A stretch of 64,000 bases of DNA from Bacteroidota bacterium. Lineage in GTDB: Bacteria; Bacteroidota; Bacteroidia; Chitinophagales; BACL12. A program made the translations under genes and the position numbers. The notes beneath the pieces are model-generated. The model was not told the origin of the DNA, ran no database searches, and was given only the letters and a program-made list of their open reading frames with translations. Shown here piece by piece: positions 51,198 through 60,562 of the stretch; the stretch's first letter is position 1; every line of letters begins with the position of its first letter. The stretch covers positions 62,001 to 126,000 of the forward strand of contig JADJIS010000002.1 in the NCBI GenBank assembly GCA_016706865.1, given 5' to 3'.

Positions 51198-51227
51198 CAT
51201 CATTAAATAACGACAAAAACAAAAAAC

Positions 51228-53669
51228 ATGAAACTTAAAATTACCTTATGTGCTATCGTTTTTCTTGCAATAGTTGGAAAAGCAAAATCACAAAACATAT
51301 TTCCTGCAGCAGGAAATGTTGGAATAAATGTAGCCTCACCTGTTGCGTCACTGCAAATTAAAACAGTGGATTCCTTAGGCGGAAATGCACTTCAGATCGA
51401 TCCGTTTTTTGATGCTGCCGGTGAACAAACCGGGCAAATGCGATTTATGGAAACTTCCATGAGCGGAACAAATTATATTGGATTTAAAGCTCCGTATTCT
51501 TTGGAAAATTCGTTCATCTGGACACTGCCGCCGGCCGATGGAACAGAAGGACAAGTTTTAGTAACAGATGGTTATGGTAAACTTTCTTTCAGAAATGAAA
51601 AGAAAAGTGCAAATCAAACACTTTCTAATTTAAAATATCCAACTTCCATTAATCAATCATTATTGCCAAATGGAAGCGGTTTTCTAAGTCTGGGGACTGA
51701 AGCATTGCCTTGGAATTACGGATATTTTTCTTCCTCATTATATGCTGATGGAGGAATTATTATTCAGGATGCAGTTCCTTCCACTGCAGGAGCGATCAGA
51801 TATTCAGGAAGCGATTTTGAAGGATATAATGGTTCTGAATGGGTGTCGTTTACAGAGTATTCTGTTGGAGCAAATACTTCATTATCCAACCTTACTTCTA
51901 CCGACATCAATGTAAATTTATTACCTGATCTTGATAACACAAGAGACCTTGGATATCTTACAAGCTCATGGAGAAATATTTATGCTGATGGAGCATTGTA
52001 TTTAAATGGAAATAAATTCCTGTGGAGAGATGAAAATAATATTTACATGGGGCCTTCATCCGGAAGCAGTAATTCAGGAACAGATAATACTTTTTTAGGA
52101 GCTTATAGTGGTGTGGAAAATACAACAGGAAGCTCAAATACTTTTGTAGGTTATCATGCCGGAAATCAAAATACCGATGGTGAAAATAATACATTTTTAG
52201 GTGCATATGCAGGAGAAGAAAATATCACAGGAGAAAGAAATACTGCAATAGGAACGGGTGCTATGGCCTTATCAGCTTCTGCAAATTATAATGTTGCTAT
52301 AGGATATAATGCATTAAGAATAACCGAATGGGGCGAAAAAAACGTTGCTTTAGGAGATGTTACGCTAGAAAATAATACCTATGGATATGGAAATGTTGCC
52401 GTTGGTTGGGCAGCATTAAATAATAATATAGATGGGTCTTATAATATTGCGCTCGGACAACAATGTCTTGTTTCAAATGAAGAAGGAGATGACAATATTG
52501 CGGCAGGTTTTTGGTCTATGTTTTATAATACAATTGGCTCAGAAAATACCGCATATGGACAACGATCTTTATTTTACAATACTACAGGTTCTTTTAATTG
52601 TGCAAACGGAAGTTTTGCAATGACCGATAATAAAACAGGTAGTTATAACACAGCAATGGGACATTATGCAGGTGACTTCAGAGAAAATATCACTAACGGA
52701 AGTTTCTTTGGATACAATACATATACAAGTTCAGATAATCTTATAAATGTTTCTGCTTTTGGATATAATGCAAGACCCACGGCATCAAATCAGGTACGCA
52801 TCGGAAACTCAAGTGTAACTAGTATTGGAGGTTACGCGGGCTGGACAAATTTAAGCGACGAACGTTATAAAAATAATGTAAAGGAAGATGTAAAAGGTTT
52901 GGATTTTATTATGAAATTAAGACCTGTTACTTATAATTTGGAAGTAAATAAATTAGCTGCTTTTTTGGGGGAAGATGTTGCTCGTGACACTTCAGGAAAT
53001 AAGATCACAACAAATGCAACATCTGAAAATAAAATAGCTCGTGATGCAAAGGAAGAAATACGATACACCGGGTTTTTAGCACAAGAAGTGGAAGCAGCCG
53101 CAAAAGAATCCAACTACGATTTCAGTGGCGTAGATGTTCCAAAAAATGAAACAGATCTTTATGGATTGCGTTATGCAGAATTTGTTGTTCCGATGGTAAA
53201 AGCAATTCAGGAACAACAAACTGAAATTGAAACTTTATTAGCAGAAAAAGAAGAAACAAATTCAACTATTGAGGATCTGCAAAATGATGTGGAAATATTA
53301 AAAGAAATGGTTAGAAATTTAACAGCCGGCACAAATCCATCATCTGAAAATAACTTCGAAAGTTTTAATACAAACGAAGATGTTATTACAACTGAGATTA
53401 TTTTAAGTGCTGCGTGGTTGGATCAAAATGTACCAAACCCTTTTACCGGCAACACTTCCATTCGTTGCTACATACCGGAAGATTTTACATCTGCACAAAT
53501 GGTAATAACCTCACAAAACGGAGTGATTCTTAAAACAAACAATTTAGAATCAGCCGGAATAAATGAAGTACTGATAAATGCTCAGGAATTATCTGCAGGA
53601 AATTATCAATATACACTTATAATTGATGGCAGAATTATCGCTACAAAAACGATGGTGCTAACAAAATAA
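51228..53669 (+). CDS. T9SS-exported protein with beta-roll repeats and S74 chaperone-like domain
   Basis: 813 residues. Signal peptide at about 1-21 (GKAKSQ), then a phage-tail-like N-terminal part (GNVGINVASPVASLQI). Repeats of the form NTFLGAYSGxENTTGSxN fill about 285-500. NLSDERYKNNVKEDVKGLDF near 545 opens the S74 chaperone domain, with YTGFLAQEVEAAAKES, then a coiled coil (about 665-710) and a T9SS domain (QNVPNPFTGNTSIRCYI ... TMVLTK). Same architecture as 30472-32820 but a more canonical S74 domain. It is probably a surface fibre; the S74 domain usually trimerises and self-cleaves. Confidence 0.85.
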   Translation: MKLKITLCAIVFLAIVGKAKSQNIFPAAGNVGINVASPVASLQIKTVDSLGGNALQIDPFFDAAGEQTGQMRFMETSMSGTNYIGFKAPYSLENSFIWTLPPADGTEGQVLVTDGYGKLSFRNEKKSANQTLSNLKYPTSINQSLLPNGSGFLSLGTEALPWNYGYFSSSLYADGGIIIQDAVPSTAGAIRYSGSDFEGYNGSEWVSFTEYSVGANTSLSNLTSTDINVNLLPDLDNTRDLGYLTSSWRNIYADGALYLNGNKFLWRDENNIYMGPSSGSSNSGTDNTFLGAYSGVENTTGSSNTFVGYHAGNQNTDGENNTFLGAYAGEENITGERNTAIGTGAMALSASANYNVAIGYNALRITEWGEKNVALGDVTLENNTYGYGNVAVGWAALNNNIDGSYNIALGQQCLVSNEEGDDNIAAGFWSMFYNTIGSENTAYGQRSLFYNTTGSFNCANGSFAMTDNKTGSYNTAMGHYAGDFRENITNGSFFGYNTYTSSDNLINVSAFGYNARPTASNQVRIGNSSVTSIGGYAGWTNLSDERYKNNVKEDVKGLDFIMKLRPVTYNLEVNKLAAFLGEDVARDTSGNKITTNATSENKIARDAKEEIRYTGFLAQEVEAAAKESNYDFSGVDVPKNETDLYGLRYAEFVVPMVKAIQEQQTEIETLLAEKEETNSTIEDLQNDVEILKEMVRNLTAGTNPSSENNFESFNTNEDVITTEIILSAAWLDQNVPNPFTGNTSIRCYIPEDFTSAQMVITSQNGVILKTNNLESAGINEVLINAQELSAGNYQYTLIIDGRIIATKTMVLTK

Positions 53670-53690
53670 AAATAATTAATGTGAAAAAAA

Positions 53691-53719
53691 AACAGCAAAT
53701 TTACTTTGCTGTTTTTTTT
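53691..53719 (+). terminator. Bidirectional rho-independent terminator
   Basis: Stem AACAGCAAA/TTTGCTGTT with T-rich DNA after it and an A-run before it, lying between the convergent ends at 53669 and 53734; it can serve both genes. Confidence 0.82.
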
Positions 53720-53733
53720 ATGTTCAAGACATT

Positions 53734-55296
53734 TTAATGAACAAATTGAACGCTAATAGCTCCTTCATTAGATTCCAAAACAATATGATAAATACCTTTT
53801 GATAAATACGATGGTAATATAATTTGTTGTGTTTGTAAACCTTTATTTATTAAAATATTATTCAATACATTTATTATTTTTTTACCTTGTTGATCAATAA
53901 TATAAATGGATAAATGAGTATCATTCTGCAAGGTATAACTTAACATTGCGTTACTTTCTATAGGGTTTGGATAGAGATATAACATATTATCCTGAGTTAC
54001 AAAATCAATAACTCCAACATTCAATCCGGAAATATAACGTGCAACTGCAAAACCCTGTTCAGCATAAATGCCCGAACAACCTGTGGCAATAATTTTTCCG
54101 TCGGCCTGAATTTGAATTGCCGTTATATAATCATTTAAAGATCCAAAATCATTTTTCACTTTTGCATCCGTTCCGAAACTTAAATCAGGCGTGCCATCCA
54201 CATTAAAACGGGTAAGAATAAAATCTGCATCCGGATAGGGATCCGTGATATTTAAAACATTAAATCCGCCAACTAAAATCTTTCCGTCTGATTGTTGTGC
54301 ACATGCAAAACCAAAATCATATGCACCATCAAAATCCATTGTTGTTATTCCATCATCCGAAAAAGTAATATCCGGAGTTCCGTTTTCCAAAAATCGGAGT
54401 GCGGCTAGATCCACATCTGCGTAACCACATATCACTATTTTTCCGTCGGGTTGTAATAATATTCCACTGCCATGGTCTAAATAACCTACATTTTGAACAA
54501 CTGCTCCACCTGTTCCAAAAGAATTATCAAGTGTTCCGTCGGATTCAAATCTTACCAAAACAAAATCATCACCAAAATCTCCCGACACAGTTCCCCCCAC
54601 AACAATTTTTCCATCTTCCTGCAAAACAATTCCATAAACAACTTCATCGCTTTCACCAAGACTGAAACTTACAAATCCATCCATTCCGAAACTCAGATCA
54701 AGAGTTCCGTTAGCGAGATATCTTATCAAACCAAAATCATCATCATTTCCATTATCGGTTTTGCCCGCCACTATTATTCTCCCTTCATCATCTATTGCAA
54801 TTGCTCGGGCAATGTCGTTATCAGTGCTCGGAAAATCGGTTATAACAATACCATCTTCACCGAATTCTGCATCCAAATTTCCATCAGGCATATATCTTAC
54901 CGTAATAAAATCACTACTTGTAAAATAACCGATATAACCTGTGCAGATTATTTTCCCATCCTCCTGCAATTTCATGGCATAAATTCGTTCTGCGCCACCT
55001 GCATCTGTTGTCAATATCCCGCTATCACCAAAATCATCATCTGCAGATCCATCAGGGAGGTAAGCATAAAGTTTTATATCGTTTTCGCTGGATAAAATAT
55101 TAATGGAATATCCTCCAACAATTATATTGCCGTTTTCTCTTATCACACAAGCAAAGGCTTCCTCAAAATCGCCGCCTGGTTGAGTTTCAAAACCGTCGCC
55201 GTCGCCAAATGTTGGGTCAAGGGTTCCGGCTTGTGAAAAAAGTAGGGTAAATTGTGCAAACACACATAGAAGAAAAATAAATACAAGTTTTTTCAT
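53734..55296 (-). CDS. Delta-60 repeat protein with T9SS sorting domain
   Basis: 520 residues. Signal peptide at about 1-22. Residues 25-400 have seven or so ~50-residue repeats with the signature LDxxFGxdG followed by xxxQxDGKIvvxG (LDPTFGDGDGF, LDAEFGEDGIV, LDLSFGMDGFV, LDNSFGTGGAV), the delta-60 repeat that folds as a propeller. The end is a T9SS domain (LYLYPNPIESNAMLSYTL ... AISVQFVH). Such proteins are presumed to be secreted, with unknown ligands. It carries its own -7 element at 55330. Confidence 0.88.
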   Translation of the reverse strand: MKKLVFIFLLCVFAQFTLLFSQAGTLDPTFGDGDGFETQPGGDFEEAFACVIRENGNIIVGGYSINILSSENDIKLYAYLPDGSADDDFGDSGILTTDAGGAERIYAMKLQEDGKIICTGYIGYFTSSDFITVRYMPDGNLDAEFGEDGIVITDFPSTDNDIARAIAIDDEGRIIVAGKTDNGNDDDFGLIRYLANGTLDLSFGMDGFVSFSLGESDEVVYGIVLQEDGKIVVGGTVSGDFGDDFVLVRFESDGTLDNSFGTGGAVVQNVGYLDHGSGILLQPDGKIVICGYADVDLAALRFLENGTPDITFSDDGITTMDFDGAYDFGFACAQQSDGKILVGGFNVLNITDPYPDADFILTRFNVDGTPDLSFGTDAKVKNDFGSLNDYITAIQIQADGKIIATGCSGIYAEQGFAVARYISGLNVGVIDFVTQDNMLYLYPNPIESNAMLSYTLQNDTHLSIYIIDQQGKKIINVLNNILINKGLQTQQIILPSYLSKGIYHIVLESNEGAISVQFVH

Positions 55297-55329
55297 GGGA
55301 ATGATTTAAAAGTTATATTAAAGTGTAGA

Positions 55330-55337
55330 CAAATATA
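55330..55337 (-). promoter_or_regulatory. -7 promoter element of the delta-60 gene
   Basis: CAAATATA on the plus strand (TATATTTG on the coding strand), 33 bases before the ATG. Confidence 0.6.
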
Positions 55338-55488
55338 CATAACAAATAATTGTGGAACAACAACTAACTAAATTCAAATTGCTGACTATGTTTAAAAATA
55401 TACCAATAGCTTTCTCCCACAATTATGGTATATTTTCTTATCTTTATTTACCCTAAAATTGCATCATTTAGTCTTAAAAATAATTCTG

Positions 55489-57039
55489 ATGAAAAGATTT
55501 GCATTCATTGTTATATTTTGTTACAGTGGTTTTAATATAGTTTCCGCGCAATTTATAAAATACGATTCGGTAATGGCAGAAATTACCGCTCTCATCAAAA
55601 CAAAATACGTAGAGCACATAAATATTGATTCCATCATCAATCTCATAGTCAATCAATATTTATCGGAACCGGAAACCCTGCAAAAAATATTTGCCCAATT
55701 GGATCCCCACTCCAATTATATGAATGCAGAAGAATATGCTGATCTGAAAACCGGACTTACCGGTAATTTTTTCGGTGTTGGAGTAGTATTAAGTTTTATC
55801 AGGGATACCGCATATATTGTACGAGTTTTTGATGGTGGACCTGCACAAAGGTCTGGTTTACTTCCGGGCGATAGGATAATAGCGATTAACGACACTTCTA
55901 TAACGGGTGAAAAAGCAAATTACGATTACGTAGTAAAAAGATTAAAGGGTCCAAAGGGAACAACAGTAAATATACAATTGCTTAGAGATAATGATCAGAT
56001 CCAAAAATTCACCTGCACCCGCGATCAAATAGATCTTAAAAGTGTGGAGGCATATTTTATGCAGGATAAAACCACCGGATATATCAAGTTAACTTATTTC
56101 GGAGAAACTACAACTGCAGAAATGCAAAAAGCACTTGCTTCATTAAATAAAATGGGAATGCAAAAACTCATTCTCGACCTGCGCGATAATTATGGCGGAC
56201 TAATGCGCGGCGCACTTGGTGTTGCCGATGAATTTATTTCTGAAAATAAATTGTTAGTATACACAGAAGGATATTATTTTAAACGTGAAGATTATAATGC
56301 ATCCATATCCGGTTTATTTGAACAAGGCGAAATGGTTGTACTTATAAATGAATATACTGCCAGCTCGGGCGAAATTCTTACCGGTGCATTACAGGATAAT
56401 AAAAGAGCAACCATCATCGGAAAAAGATCCTATGGCAAAGGTTTGGTGCAAAATTTATACGTGCTCTCCGATTCCGTTTCTGCACTTAAATTAACTACCC
56501 AACGATATTATACTCCGTCCGGAAAATGTATTCAGCGACCATTTGACGACGGCACAGAAGCTTATTTTAACGACCAGAAAATTGCGTTGAAAATAGATGG
56601 CGAAACACCTGCAATTTATAAGAATAACGAATGGGGAATTCATCCCGATATTTATTATGCTGATGATACACTTTTTACCAATAGATTATATACAGAATTA
56701 TTTTATCGTTCCTATTTCGATCAGCCTGCAAATTATTATTACGCACATCACAGAGATGAATTTAAAGCTTTTAAAAATGTAGATGACTTTTTAAATAAAT
56801 ATCAAGTTTCCTCAACATTATTTAATACTTTTTCCGATTTTTTAATTCAACAGGAAAACAATCTGGATGAATATGAAAAAGTAAAATACACTCCATCCGA
56901 TATCAACGCAATAAAAAGTAAAATCGAAAATGCACTCAAAGCAAATATTGCCAGAGGTATTTGGGGGGATGATGCTTTTTTTAAAATTTTAAATATGGAG
57001 GATCAGGAAATTACAATTGCTAAAAAGCATTTAAACTGA
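55489..57039 (+). CDS. S41-family C-terminal processing protease
   Basis: 516 residues from the ATG at 55489, which starts a signal peptide ending IVSAQ; an upstream in-frame ATG at 55459 would place ten extra residues ahead of it. A PDZ domain (GLTGNFFGVGVVLSFI ... GLLPGDRIIAINDTSI) covers about 85-165. The S41 catalytic domain has the nucleophile Ser in NEYTASSGEILTGAL near 298 and the general-base Lys in GKRSYGKGLVQN near 323. It cleaves periplasmic or outer-membrane proteins. The C-terminal ~120 residues are helical, as in Bacteroidota CtpA-like proteases. Confidence 0.92.
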   Translation: MKRFAFIVIFCYSGFNIVSAQFIKYDSVMAEITALIKTKYVEHINIDSIINLIVNQYLSEPETLQKIFAQLDPHSNYMNAEEYADLKTGLTGNFFGVGVVLSFIRDTAYIVRVFDGGPAQRSGLLPGDRIIAINDTSITGEKANYDYVVKRLKGPKGTTVNIQLLRDNDQIQKFTCTRDQIDLKSVEAYFMQDKTTGYIKLTYFGETTTAEMQKALASLNKMGMQKLILDLRDNYGGLMRGALGVADEFISENKLLVYTEGYYFKREDYNASISGLFEQGEMVVLINEYTASSGEILTGALQDNKRATIIGKRSYGKGLVQNLYVLSDSVSALKLTTQRYYTPSGKCIQRPFDDGTEAYFNDQKIALKIDGETPAIYKNNEWGIHPDIYYADDTLFTNRLYTELFYRSYFDQPANYYYAHHRDEFKAFKNVDDFLNKYQVSSTLFNTFSDFLIQQENNLDEYEKVKYTPSDINAIKSKIENALKANIARGIWGDDAFFKILNMEDQEITIAKKHLN

Positions 57040-57111
57040 ATTTAAATAACCAGAATTTAATTCTCCATTCTTCTATATCCCAAAAACACATTCATATACC
57101 TATTAAAACCT

Positions 57112-57119
57112 TAATTTTG
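57112..57119 (+). promoter_or_regulatory. -7 promoter element of ileS (TAATTTTG)
   Basis: An exact TAnnTTTG match 43 bases before the ATG at 57163; the downstream leader is short and shows no T-box or other riboswitch. Confidence 0.6.
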
Positions 57120-57162
57120 CCCCTTCAATCGCCACCAAACAGGCGTTTAAGGGAATTAAGCA

Positions 57163-60100
57163 ATGAAAAAATACCAGGAATACAAACAATTAAACCTGCC
57201 GGAAATAGAAAAAGAAATGTTGGCCTTCTGGAAACAGAACCATACATTTCAAAGCAGCATTGAGGAACGCACCGCCGACAATCCCTATATTTTTGTGGAA
57301 GGTCCGCCGAGTGCCAATGGTTCTCCGGGTATTCACCATGTGCTTTCCCGCACACTTAAAGATCTTGTTTGCCGATACAAGACGATGCAGAATTTTCGCG
57401 TAGAACGCAAAGGCGGCTGGGATACGCACGGCCTTCCGGTAGAATTGAGTGTTGAAAAAAAATTAGGCATCACCAAAGAAGATATCGGCAAAAAAATAAG
57501 TGTGGAAGAATACAATGCCCTTTGTCGCAAACAGGTAATGACCTTCAAACACGAATGGGAAGAGTTAACCGATATCATGGGTTATTGGGTGGATATGGAT
57601 GATCCCTATCTCACCTTCGACACAAAATATATTGAAACACTTTGGTACCTATTAAAACAAATGCACAGCAAAGGGTATCTCTATAAAGGATATACCATAC
57701 AACCCTATTCACCCGCAGCAGGTACCGGATTGAGCTCCCACGAACTCAATCAACCGGGAACTTATCAAATGGTGAAAGACACCACCATTGTCGCGCAATT
57801 CAAATTAAAACAATGTGATCATCCGCTTACAAATAAATTATTTGCAGGACATGATGAGATCTTTTTCCTAGCTTGGACCACTACTCCCTGGACGCTTCCA
57901 AGCAATTGTGCCTTGGCAGTTGGAAAAGGAATTAATTATGTACAGATAGAAACACATAATCAATACACAGGAAAACTCATCAGCGTAATTCTTGCAGAAA
58001 ATCGTGTATCAGCATATTTCAAAGAAGAAAATAAAGTGCATGAATTTTCAGGAGAAAATAATGCAGAATGGAAGTTATTATCCTCCTTCAAAGGAAAAGA
58101 ATTAGCCGGTTACGAATACGAACAATTATTACCTTATCAGCAACCCGAAACAGGAGATGCTTTTAAAGTAATTATCGGTGATTTTGTGTCAACGGAAGAT
58201 GGAACCGGAATCGTACACATAGCTCCAAGTTTTGGTGCCGACGATTTTCGTGTTGCAAAACAAAATAATATCGGCACCCTGACACTTGTAGACAAACAAG
58301 GTAAATTTATTGACGGCGTTGGTCCTTACAGCGGAAAATACGTTAAAAATTACACCGATGATCCGAATTGGGAAAATCCCGATGTATTAATTGCCATCCA
58401 GTTAAAAGAAGAGAACCGTGCCTTCAAAGTGGAAAAATACGAACACAACTATCCGCATTGCTGGCGCACAGATAAACCTGTAATTTATTACCCGCTCGAT
58501 AGTTGGTTCATCAAATCCACAGCGGTAAAAGACAGACTGATTGCATTAAATCAAACCATTAACTGGAAACCAAAATCCACCGGTGAAGGTCGTTTTGCAC
58601 AGTGGCTCGAAAACCTCGTCGACTGGAACCTTTCCCGCTCCCGTTTCTGGGGAACACCTTTACCTATCTGGCGCACAGCCGACGGCTCCGAAGAAAAATG
58701 CATAGGTTCCATCGAAGAACTCCGTGATGAATACCAAAAAGCAACCAAAGCCGGAATCAACGATGGCTCCCTATTACCCCGTTTCGAAGCTGCTGACACA
58801 CTGCTGACAAATAGCGAAGCTCCCTCATTCCAAACCCCAATTCCGCAAGGAATTGAAACTCCTTCCTCCTCTCTCCTTTCTCCTCTCCTTGATCTCCACA
58901 AACCCTTCGTTGACGACATCATCCTCGTTTCCGATTCCGGCCAACCAATGACCCGCGAATCAGATCTGATAGATGTTTGGTTCGACAGCGGCGCCGCTCC
59001 TTACGCTCAATGGCATTATCCATTCGAAAACATGGATATTTTCCAAAAGAGTTTCCCGGCAGATTTTATCGCCGAAGGTGTGGACCAGACCCGTGGATGG
59101 TTTTTTACCTTACACGTTATCGCAACCCTGATCTCCGATTCAGTGGCATATAAAAATGTTATTTCCAATGGTCTTGTTTTAGACAAAAAAGGAAATAAAA
59201 TGAGCAAACGATTGGGAAATACCGTCGACCCATTTGAAACAATTTATAAATACGGAGCAGATGCCACACGATGGTACATGATATCTAACGCACAACCCTG
59301 GGATAATTTAAAATTTGATGTGGAAGGAATTGGTGAAGTGCAGCGAAAATTTTTCGGAACACTTTATAATACCTATACATTTTTTGTTTTGTATGCCAAT
59401 GTGGATGAATTTGAATTTGCAGAAAAAGAAATTCCGATCAGCGAACGGTCCGAATTAGATAAATGGATAATCTCACTATTAAATACTTTAATTAAAGATT
59501 GTACAGAAAGTTTTGATGATTATGAACCCACAACAGCATCGCGTTATATTCAAAATTTTGTCGGCGATCATTTAAGTAATTGGTATGTGCGTTTAAGCAG
59601 ACGCCGTTTCTGGAAATCGGAAAATAGTCAGGATAAATTAGCGGCATATCAAACATTATATACATGCCTTGAAACCGTTGCCAGACTAATGGCTCCGGTT
59701 GCGCCATTTATGAGTGAATGGTTGTTTAATAATCTTAATTCCACAACAAAAAGAATTCCGCATAATTCCGTTCATCTGGCTTTATATCCCGTTTGTGACG
59801 AAAAATTAATTGATAAGGCATTAGAAGAACGCATGTTAATGGCGCAGGAAATTTCCTCCACCGTTTTATCATTGCGCAAAAAGGAAAATATAAAAGTGCG
59901 TCAGCCACTTTCTAAAATTATGATTCCAATTTTAAATCCTGCAACACAAATTCAAATTGAAAATGTAGCGGATTTAATTCGTTCGGAGGTAAATATCAAA
60001 CACATAGAATTTATTTCTGATGATGCCGGTATAGTCACCAAAAAAATAAAACCAAATTTCAAAACACTTGGTCCTAAATTGGGTGCTGAAATGAAAGTTG

Positions 60101-60558
60101 CGGCAAACCAAATTGCAGCATTCGATCAGAAACAAATTGCAGAACTCGAAAAAAATGGCAAAGCCGAAATAAGTATTGGGGGAAATCCGTTCGAGATATC
60201 TTTAGCAGATGCAGAAATTTCCAGTGAGGATATTCCGGGATGGTTGGTTGCCAATGCAGGAGCTTTGACAGTTGCACTCGATATCACATTGACTCCGGAA
60301 TTAATAGAAGAAGGAAATGCCCGTGAATTCATAAGCCAACTGCAAAAGATGCGTAAAGAAAAGGGTTTTGAGATAACTGATAAGATAAATGTTAGTTATT
60401 CAGGCGGCAATGGTTTAGGTTTGTCGTTGATTAATTATAAGGCGTATATTTGCGCCGAAATTTTAGCAGAATCACTCGAAAAACAGGAGAATCTGAGGGA
60501 ATTTGAAGAGATAACAGTGAACGAAATTTTGCTAAAAGTCCTTATTCAAAAAATCTAA
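57163..60558 (+). CDS. ileS: Isoleucine-tRNA ligase
   Basis: 1131 residues, class Ia synthetase. HIGH-type motif in ANGSPGIHHVLSRTLK near 50-65, tryptophan-rich editing-domain entry AWTTTPWTLPSNCALAVG near 243, WFDSGAAPYAQWHYP near 606, and KMSKS in KKGNKMSKRLGNTVDP near 681. It lacks the C-terminal zinc finger of some forms. Around residues 545-585 there is a Ser/Pro/Leu-rich insert (IPQGIETPSSSLLSPLL) whose DNA resembles a dispersed non-coding repeat. It heads an operon with the DksA-like, lspA and perhaps DUF3137 genes. Confidence 0.97.
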   Translation: MKKYQEYKQLNLPEIEKEMLAFWKQNHTFQSSIEERTADNPYIFVEGPPSANGSPGIHHVLSRTLKDLVCRYKTMQNFRVERKGGWDTHGLPVELSVEKKLGITKEDIGKKISVEEYNALCRKQVMTFKHEWEELTDIMGYWVDMDDPYLTFDTKYIETLWYLLKQMHSKGYLYKGYTIQPYSPAAGTGLSSHELNQPGTYQMVKDTTIVAQFKLKQCDHPLTNKLFAGHDEIFFLAWTTTPWTLPSNCALAVGKGINYVQIETHNQYTGKLISVILAENRVSAYFKEENKVHEFSGENNAEWKLLSSFKGKELAGYEYEQLLPYQQPETGDAFKVIIGDFVSTEDGTGIVHIAPSFGADDFRVAKQNNIGTLTLVDKQGKFIDGVGPYSGKYVKNYTDDPNWENPDVLIAIQLKEENRAFKVEKYEHNYPHCWRTDKPVIYYPLDSWFIKSTAVKDRLIALNQTINWKPKSTGEGRFAQWLENLVDWNLSRSRFWGTPLPIWRTADGSEEKCIGSIEELRDEYQKATKAGINDGSLLPRFEAADTLLTNSEAPSFQTPIPQGIETPSSSLLSPLLDLHKPFVDDIILVSDSGQPMTRESDLIDVWFDSGAAPYAQWHYPFENMDIFQKSFPADFIAEGVDQTRGWFFTLHVIATLISDSVAYKNVISNGLVLDKKGNKMSKRLGNTVDPFETIYKYGADATRWYMISNAQPWDNLKFDVEGIGEVQRKFFGTLYNTYTFFVLYANVDEFEFAEKEIPISERSELDKWIISLLNTLIKDCTESFDDYEPTTASRYIQNFVGDHLSNWYVRLSRRRFWKSENSQDKLAAYQTLYTCLETVARLMAPVAPFMSEWLFNNLNSTTKRIPHNSVHLALYPVCDEKLIDKALEERMLMAQEISSTVLSLRKKENIKVRQPLSKIMIPILNPATQIQIENVADLIRSEVNIKHIEFISDDAGIVTKKIKPNFKTLGPKLGAEMKVAANQIAAFDQKQIAELEKNGKAEISIGGNPFEISLADAEISSEDIPGWLVANAGALTVALDITLTPELIEEGNAREFISQLQKMRKEKGFEITDKINVSYSGGNGLGLSLINYKAYICAEILAESLEKQENLREFEEITVNEILLKVLIQKI

Positions 60559-60562
60559 AGCC

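Larger units (their letters stand above)
50520..51227. other. Intergenic stretch with hairpin and direct repeats
   Basis: No gene is supported; the open frame at 50538-50843 on the minus strand is made by the hairpin repeat. Besides the 27-bp inverted repeat at 50727-50793 there is a ~50-bp direct repeat: GAAGGTCTCAATAATGGTAT ... AAAAAATAAAACCC ... CATTGCATCGAGATCTT at 50784-50833 and 50884-50938. 51060-51130 is pyrimidine-rich without structure. Confidence 0.75.
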
